10,818 nucleotides of DNA from contig NZ_CALIMQ010000266.1 in the NCBI RefSeq assembly GCF_938045535.1, forward strand, positions 1-10,818, read 5' to 3'. A program made the translations under genes and the position numbers. Positions within the stretch are counted from its first letter, which is position 1, and every line of letters starts with the position of its first letter. Positions 7,795 to 10,818 of this stretch are shown here, in pieces. This DNA comes from an uncultured Campylobacter sp. (GTDB lineage: Bacteria > Campylobacterota > Campylobacteria > Campylobacterales > Campylobacteraceae). Under the pieces are notes generated by a model. It saw only the letters and a list, made by a program, of their open reading frames with translations. It was not told where the DNA came from and ran no database searches.

Positions 7795-9302
7795 AAAAAT
7801 CGCTATTTGGCTACGGGCTTACGACCAGAGCGATCGCCGAGCACTGCCAAAAAGACGGCTGCTGGGAGATATACGACGATAAATTTGAAATTTCTTCGGG
7901 CGCGCCGAAGCTGGATGAGTTCGGCAACGCGCTTTTAAACCCGAGCGAGTTCGATCCCGCCGCAAGCGAGCTTGAAATCCCTAGCCCAGGCTTCCCTCCG
8001 CATCACGAGCTGGTGCGAAAGGCACAAAATTTAATCAGCGAATATGATTATTTCGACGATTACAAAGGTCTTAAAATTTGGATCAGCGGCACGAACGGTA
8101 AGACCACTACGACGAAGATGATGCAGCACCTACTCGAGCGATACGGCTCGCAAATGGGCGGTAACGTGGGCATTCCACTTGCAAAACTTGATAAAAGTAC
8201 CAAAATTTGGGTGCTGGAGACGAGCTCGTTTACGCTGCACTACACCAAACGCGCGCGCCCCGACATCTACGTGCTGCTTGCGATCACGCCCGATCATCTC
8301 AGCTGGCACGGCGATTTTGCGGAGTATGAGCGCGCCAAACTCTCGCCGCTGCTATCGATGCGCGAAGGCTCCGTGGCGCTGATCCCGCGCGCCTACGAAA
8401 GCTCCGCCGCCGCGCAAAACAGCCTAGCTCGCGTGATCTGCTACGAGGACGAAGCGGATCTGGCGCAAAAATTCGGCATCGATTTAGGCGAGATAAAATT
8501 CCGCACGCCGTTTTTGATAGACGCGCTTTTGGCGCTGTGCGTGGAGAAAATTTTATTCGACAGATGCGGCGCCATGCGACTAAACGACTTCGTGATCGAA
8601 GGCAATAAGCTAGAGGAGTTTACCGACGCGCGCGGCAGGATCTGGGTCAATGACACGAAGGCTACCAATATCGATGCGTGCGCGCAGGCGCTGAAGCGGT
8701 ACGCGGGGCGCAAAATACATCTGATCCTTGGCGGCGACGATAAAGGCGTGGATCTGCACCCGCTTTTTGCGGAGTTTAAAAAATACGATCTGCAAATTTA
8801 CGCAATCGGATCAAACACCGATAAAATCGTGCTTTTGTGCGACGAATACAAACTTCCTTGCGTGCGCTGTGAAATTTTACAAACGGCGGTGAGCGAAATT
8901 TCGAGGCGGTATTTGAGCGGAGAAAATTTTTGCGAAAATGAAATTTCAAAAGGACGCTTAGGCGGCGAGAATTCCGTGGGAAATTTAATGCGGGATGAAA
9001 TTTCGGATACCGAAGGCGTAAGCTCTTGCATAGACGCAAGCGGCGGCGAAAATATGCTGCATGAAGGCGGTAACGACCGCTCATCCGTCGCGAAGGGTAG
9101 TGACGCTTCATCAAAATGCTACGCAAAGGGCAGCGAAGCTTGGGATTTGCAGAATTCTAGAAATTCCGAAAATTTTAAGAATTCAGTAAATTTAGCAGGC
9201 GAGATTGCGCTGCTAAGCCCTGCGTGCGCAAGCTTGGATCAGTTTAAGAGCTACGTCGAGCGCGGCGAACTATTTAAAAAACAAGTCGCACAACTTGGAT
9301 AG
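7791..9302 (+). CDS. murD: UDP-N-acetylmuramoylalanine--D-glutamate ligase, with a large C-terminal-domain insertion
   Basis: MurD adds D-glutamate to UDP-MurNAc-L-Ala in the cytoplasm, using ATP. The start is placed at the ATG at 7791 (MKKSLFGYGLTTRAIAEH), with AAGGGG upstream, and not at the in-frame ATG at 7770, because the Campylobacter family begins MKxSLFGYG. That gives 503 residues, against about 400 in C. jejuni as I recall and 438 in E. coli. Motifs: IPSPGFPP (63-70), ATP loop GTNGKTTTTK (100-109), ETSSF (143-147), TPDHLSWHG (166-174), NDTKATN (287-293), LILGGDDKGVDL (311-322) and LLSPACASLDQF (474-485), so all three Mur-ligase domains are complete. The excess lies at about residues 372-468, just before EIALLSPACAS: a hydrophilic Gly/Ser/Asn/Glu-rich stretch with degenerate repeats, described separately. 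It keeps the frame, so the enzyme is probably active. Confidence 0.96.
   Translation: MKKSLFGYGLTTRAIAEHCQKDGCWEIYDDKFEISSGAPKLDEFGNALLNPSEFDPAASELEIPSPGFPPHHELVRKAQNLISEYDYFDDYKGLKIWISGTNGKTTTTKMMQHLLERYGSQMGGNVGIPLAKLDKSTKIWVLETSSFTLHYTKRARPDIYVLLAITPDHLSWHGDFAEYERAKLSPLLSMREGSVALIPRAYESSAAAQNSLARVICYEDEADLAQKFGIDLGEIKFRTPFLIDALLALCVEKILFDRCGAMRLNDFVIEGNKLEEFTDARGRIWVNDTKATNIDACAQALKRYAGRKIHLILGGDDKGVDLHPLFAEFKKYDLQIYAIGSNTDKIVLLCDEYKLPCVRCEILQTAVSEISRRYLSGENFCENEISKGRLGGENSVGNLMRDEISDTEGVSSCIDASGGENMLHEGGNDRSSVAKGSDASSKCYAKGSEAWDLQNSRNSENFKNSVNLAGEIALLSPACASLDQFKSYVERGELFKKQVAQLG
8895..9194 (+). repeat. In-frame low-complexity insertion in murD with degenerate EIS...GEN repeats
   Basis: Within the third domain of MurD, residues about 369-468 read as three diverged units: EISRRYLSGEN (369-379), EISKGRLGGEN (384-394) and EIS...GGEN (403-421). 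Further looser repeats follow (AKGSDAS / AKGSEAW; NSRNSEN / KNSVN). At DNA level the palindrome GAAATTTC recurs at 8895, 8940 and 8997, spaced by multiples of three. The first EIS appears to belong to the normal fold (TAVSEI), so the stretch may have grown by repeat duplication from there. It lacks hydrophobic core residues and is probably a disordered surface loop. Confidence 0.6.
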
Positions 9303-9318
9303 ATAAGCATATCAAGTT
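9292..9318 (+). terminator. Weak stem-loop over the murD stop codon
   Basis: AACTTGGATA (9292-9301) and TATCAAGTT (9310-9318) pair with one bulged base around an 8-base loop. The murD stop (9300-9302) lies at its edge, as at the 3' end of rho. No U-run follows, so it is a poor intrinsic terminator and may only protect the mRNA end. Confidence 0.22.
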
Positions 9319-9346
9319 TAGATGGATCAGGTCGAGCCTTTATTAA

Positions 9347-9490
9347 TACAATTTGCAATCGTATTTTAAAATTTCAACGCTTCTGCTGCGCGGATATCTA
9401 AATAAATTCAATCCCGAAGTAAACATCCCTATGTCACACTATTAGCCTGAGCGCGATGTTTATAAAGATGCTTCGCCAAGTCAAAATTAA
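9347..9490 (+). pseudogene. Possible remnant of a small gene
   Basis: Read with one internal TAG (9443-9445), this frame gives about 47 residues ending NKFNPEVNIPMSHY, stop, PERDVYKDASPSQN, then TAA. A separate frame just upstream (9322-9369) opens with ATG and gives MDQVEPLLIQFAIVF, which could be the membrane-anchored N-terminus of the same gene before a frameshift. I do not recognise the family. The evidence is only that both pieces read like protein and are adjacent. Confidence 0.2.
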
Positions 9491-9832
9491 AATTTTGGTG
9501 CCAAATTTAACTAATCGCAGTCTGTTGTCCGTTATTGCATGTAAATTTTAAAGCAATGCTATTTTCTAGTGCGAATTTATCTACTTTGCATAGTCTAAAA
9601 CCAAGTATACAATTTGCGGAATTGGCTAAATAATATAATTTTTATATCACTTTGCCTTTTAATTGTTAAGATCGATAGGCCGTTTTGATTATTGCAAATT
9701 ACTGCATAAGCAATATTTTTATCACTAAAATTTAGAAAATTCCAACTGAGTAAATTTGGCTATTTTGGAGCGCAACGTGCAAAAATCTAGCAAGAATCGA
9801 GAATTTTAACCGAGATTTAAGTATTGCATGGC

Positions 9833-9838
9833 TAAAAT
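9833..9838 (+). promoter_or_regulatory. Candidate -10 element for tRNA-Phe
   Basis: TAAAAT stands 18 bases before the tRNA, which would place the start of transcription some 10 bases upstream of the mature 5' end. There is no recognisable -35. The T-rich stretch between it and the tRNA (CTTTTCTTTTTC) is notable but unexplained. Confidence 0.3.
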
Positions 9839-9855
9839 TACTTTTCTTTTTCAGT

Positions 9856-9931
9856 GGTTGGATAGCTCAGTCGGTAGAGCAGCAGACTGAAAATCTGCGT
9901 GTCGGCAGTTCGATTCTGCCTCTAACCACCA
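9856..9931 (+). tRNA. tRNA-Phe (anticodon GAA)
   Basis: The 76 bases fold into a complete cloverleaf. The acceptor stem is GGTTGGA (9856-9862) with TCTAACC (9921-9927), including one G-U pair. The D arm is GCTC...GAGC. The anticodon stem is GCAGA/TCTGC with loop CTGAAAA and anticodon GAA at 9889-9891. The T arm is GGCAG-TTCGATT-CTGCC. Discriminator A and an encoded CCA end the gene at 9931. A run of six T follows at 9938-9943. The gene is intact although an integrase gene starts 442 bases downstream in the same direction, so an element inserted here would have restored the 3' end of the tRNA. Confidence 0.98.
9904..9931 (+). other. Probable attachment site (attL) in the tRNA-Phe 3' end
   Basis: P4-type integrases usually recombine within the 3' part of a tRNA gene (T arm to CCA), leaving an intact tRNA at one end and a direct repeat of its 3' end at the other. 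The T arm and acceptor 3' strand here are the expected core. The second copy would lie beyond the right edge, so the exact core cannot be fixed from this window. Confidence 0.42.
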
Positions 9932-10049
9932 TTGCCTATTTTTTACAATCTAACACAATCCAACAAAACCCCTAAAATACGGACTTTAAGTGATTTTAAT
10001 CCTCTAAAGCAGTCTAAAATAATCAGGCAAAGCTAGCAATTTAAAAACA

Positions 10050-10105
10050 TTTTAAAAATATTTTTGGCAAAATTCTGAAAATCGAGCGAAAAAATATTTT
10101 TAAAA
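10050..10105. repeat. Inverted repeat 1, 16-bp AT-only arms
   Basis: TTTTAAAAATATTTTT at 10050-10065 is the exact reverse complement of 10090-10105, with 24 bases between. The right arm is the first half of direct-repeat copy 1. It could form a cruciform or bind a dimeric protein. Confidence 0.8.
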
Positions 10106-10279
10106 CTTACCAAATGCCCTATTTAAGGGGCTTACAAGGCACTCCAAAAAATGTTTTAAAACGCTTGAAACGCCCAAAATAGGGTTTTGTGAAGCTTAAA
10201 AAAACGCTGCAAAAGCAAAAATATTTTAAACCTCATCAAATCCCCAATTTTAGGCACGTAGAGAGCAAAAAGGCGGCGA

Positions 10280-10336
10280 TTTTAAAAATATTTTTGCGCG
10301 AGATTTTGACCCGAAAACCGAAAAAATATTTTTAAA
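10280..10336. repeat. Inverted repeat 2, near-identical to inverted repeat 1
   Basis: The same 16-mer TTTTAAAAATATTTTT occurs at 10280-10295, and its reverse complement (15 bases exact, then extending to an outer CG pair with one bulge) at 10322-10336. The right arm is the first half of direct-repeat copy 4. The two left arms are 230 bases apart, so the whole inverted unit is itself present twice. Confidence 0.78.
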
Positions 10337-10373
10337 TCGTCTCAAATAACGCATTTAAGGGAGTTAGAACGCA

Positions 10374-10818
10374 ATGGCTAGGATAGTAAAACCGCTTAGC
10401 GATAAGCAAATTAAAGAGGCAAAGCCGAAAGCCAAAGACTACAAGCTCACGGACGGCGACGGCTTAGGGCTGATAGTAAGCAAGAGCGGGCGCAAGCGCT
10501 GGGTATTTGCTTTTATTAGCCCCAATACGGGCAAGCTGAATAATACGGGGCTAGGCAACTACCCCGTTTTATCGCTAGCCGAAGCGCGAGAGAAGCGAAC
10601 CGAGCTTAAAAAGCTAGTGATGAGAGGTATCGACCCTATCACAGAAAAGAAACGCGCCAAAGCTCAAAGGATAAGCGAGCATAACCGCAGCTTTGAAAAG
10701 GTCTTTAACGAATGGCTAGAGCTTGAAGCCAAAAGCATACTACCCCAAACGCTAAAGACCAAGCGCGGGCGTATTGAAAATCACGTAATGCAGATACTAA
10801 AAGATAGAGGAATAAAGA
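10374..10818 (+). CDS. P4-type tyrosine integrase, N-terminal part (runs off the right edge)
   Basis: A frame opens with ATG at 10374 and stays open for 148 codons to the edge. Residues 1 to about 90 match the arm-DNA-binding domain of P4-like integrases (DUF4102): the MARIVKPLSDKQIKEAKP opening, LTDGDGLGLIV (25-35), SGRKRWVFAF (38-47), GLGNYPVLSLAEAR (59-72) and RGIDPI (84-89). Residues about 105-148 (SFEKVFNEWLELEAK...) begin the core-binding SAM-like domain. The catalytic domain with the R-H-R-Y residues lies outside the window, so activity cannot be judged. AAGGGAG at 10357-10363 serves as ribosome-binding site at a rather long 10-base spacing, and it lies in the last direct repeat. With tRNA-Phe upstream in the same orientation, it marks the end of an integrated island or prophage. 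Confidence 0.93.
   Translation, partial: MARIVKPLSDKQIKEAKPKAKDYKLTDGDGLGLIVSKSGRKRWVFAFISPNTGKLNNTGLGNYPVLSLAEAREKRTELKKLVMRGIDPITEKKRAKAQRISEHNRSFEKVFNEWLELEAKSILPQTLKTKRGRIENHVMQILKDRGIK

Larger units (their letters stand above)
9303..9855. other. AT-rich intergenic region between murD and tRNA-Phe; possible gene relic at its left end
   Basis: No frame longer than about 50 codons is convincing here and the base composition is clearly more AT-rich than in the genes on the left. Two short, protein-like pieces in different frames lie close together. At 9322-9369 an ATG frame gives MDQVEPLLIQFAIVF. At 9347-9490 another frame contains NKFNPEVNIPMSHY, a TAG at 9443-9445, then PERDVYKDASPSQN and TAA. 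This would fit a small gene broken by a frameshift and a stop, but chance is not excluded. A TATAAT at 9634-9639 on the plus strand has no convincing -35. Near the tRNA, TAAAAT at 9833-9838 is a candidate -10 for tRNA-Phe. Confidence 0.4.
9964..10362 (+). repeat. Array of about 42-bp degenerate direct repeats between tRNA-Phe and the integrase
   Basis: Four copies share one layout, an A/T part close to AAAAAATATTTTTAAA, a short variable link, and a second part close to CAAATnCCCnATTTnAGGG. They lie at 10089-10130, 10146-10186, 10216-10256 and 10321-10362, all 41-42 bases and in the same direction. Copies 1 and 4 agree at about 33 of 42 positions by my count. A half copy of the second part (CAAAACCCCTAAAATACGG) is at 9964-9982. 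Spacers are 15, 29 and 64 bases, so this is neither a regular tandem repeat nor a CRISPR array. The stretch codes for nothing that I can see. Its place beside the integrase suggests binding sites for Int or an accessory protein. Confidence 0.75.

Noticed and set aside
8776..9126. 116-codon minus-strand ORF opposite murD
   Set aside because: Its sequence is Arg/Leu/Ser-rich as expected for an antisense frame, and it runs through the murD insertion without any recognisable domain.
9482..9497. CAAAATTAAAATTTTG short inverted repeat as terminator
   Set aside because: The stem is 6 bp, almost all A-T, with no T-run after it. Such words are frequent in this genome.
10089..10362. CRISPR array
   Set aside because: The repeats are degenerate, the spacers differ from 15 to 64 bases, and no cas gene is visible.

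Overview
The window looks like the chromosome of a Campylobacter (Campylobacterota). The evidence is that the Rho, AccA, FabF, AcpP, FabG, GpmI, MraY and MurD proteins read like their Campylobacter orthologues (for example GpmI opening with LLITDGIGFN), that AAATTT and AAAATTTT words are very frequent inside and between genes, and that the neighbourhood fabG-gpmI-mraY-murD is the one I recall from C. jejuni. Base composition looks by eye to be in the mid-40s % G+C, which would fit a higher-GC, oral-type species such as C. gracilis, C. showae or C. rectus better than C. jejuni. The species is an inference.

Layout. The first ~195 bases hold the end of something I cannot identify, facing rho. 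From 216 to 6413 six genes lie on the minus strand, in transcription order gpmI, fabG, acpP, fabF, accA, rho. This joins a glycolytic phosphoglycerate mutase, a type II fatty-acid synthesis cluster (beta-ketoacyl-ACP reductase, acyl carrier protein, ketoacyl synthase II, carboxyltransferase alpha) and the transcription terminator Rho. FabF-accA overlap by one base; the other gaps are 18 to 100 bases. A ~200-base divergent promoter region (6414-6611) follows. Then mraY, an unlisted 38-codon ORF and murD run on the plus strand, packed with a 1-base gap and an ATGA overlap. MraY makes lipid I and MurD adds D-Glu to UDP-MurNAc-L-Ala, so this is a small peptidoglycan operon.

After murD the character changes. 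A ~550-base AT-rich stretch without a convincing gene (9303-9855) may hold remains of a broken gene. A complete tRNA-Phe(GAA) with encoded CCA follows (9856-9931). Then come ~440 bases with a family of ~42-bp direct repeats and two long AT-rich inverted repeats, and finally the start of a P4-type tyrosine integrase (10374 to beyond the right edge). This is the usual architecture of an integrative element inserted at the 3' end of a tRNA gene, so the right edge is very probably the left end of a genomic island or prophage.

The points most worth a second look are: the repeat array between tRNA-Phe and the integrase, whose last copy covers the integrase ribosome-binding site; a ~95-residue low-complexity insertion in MurD that seems to have grown from degenerate EIS...GEN repeats; and the 38-codon ORF translationally coupled to murD.
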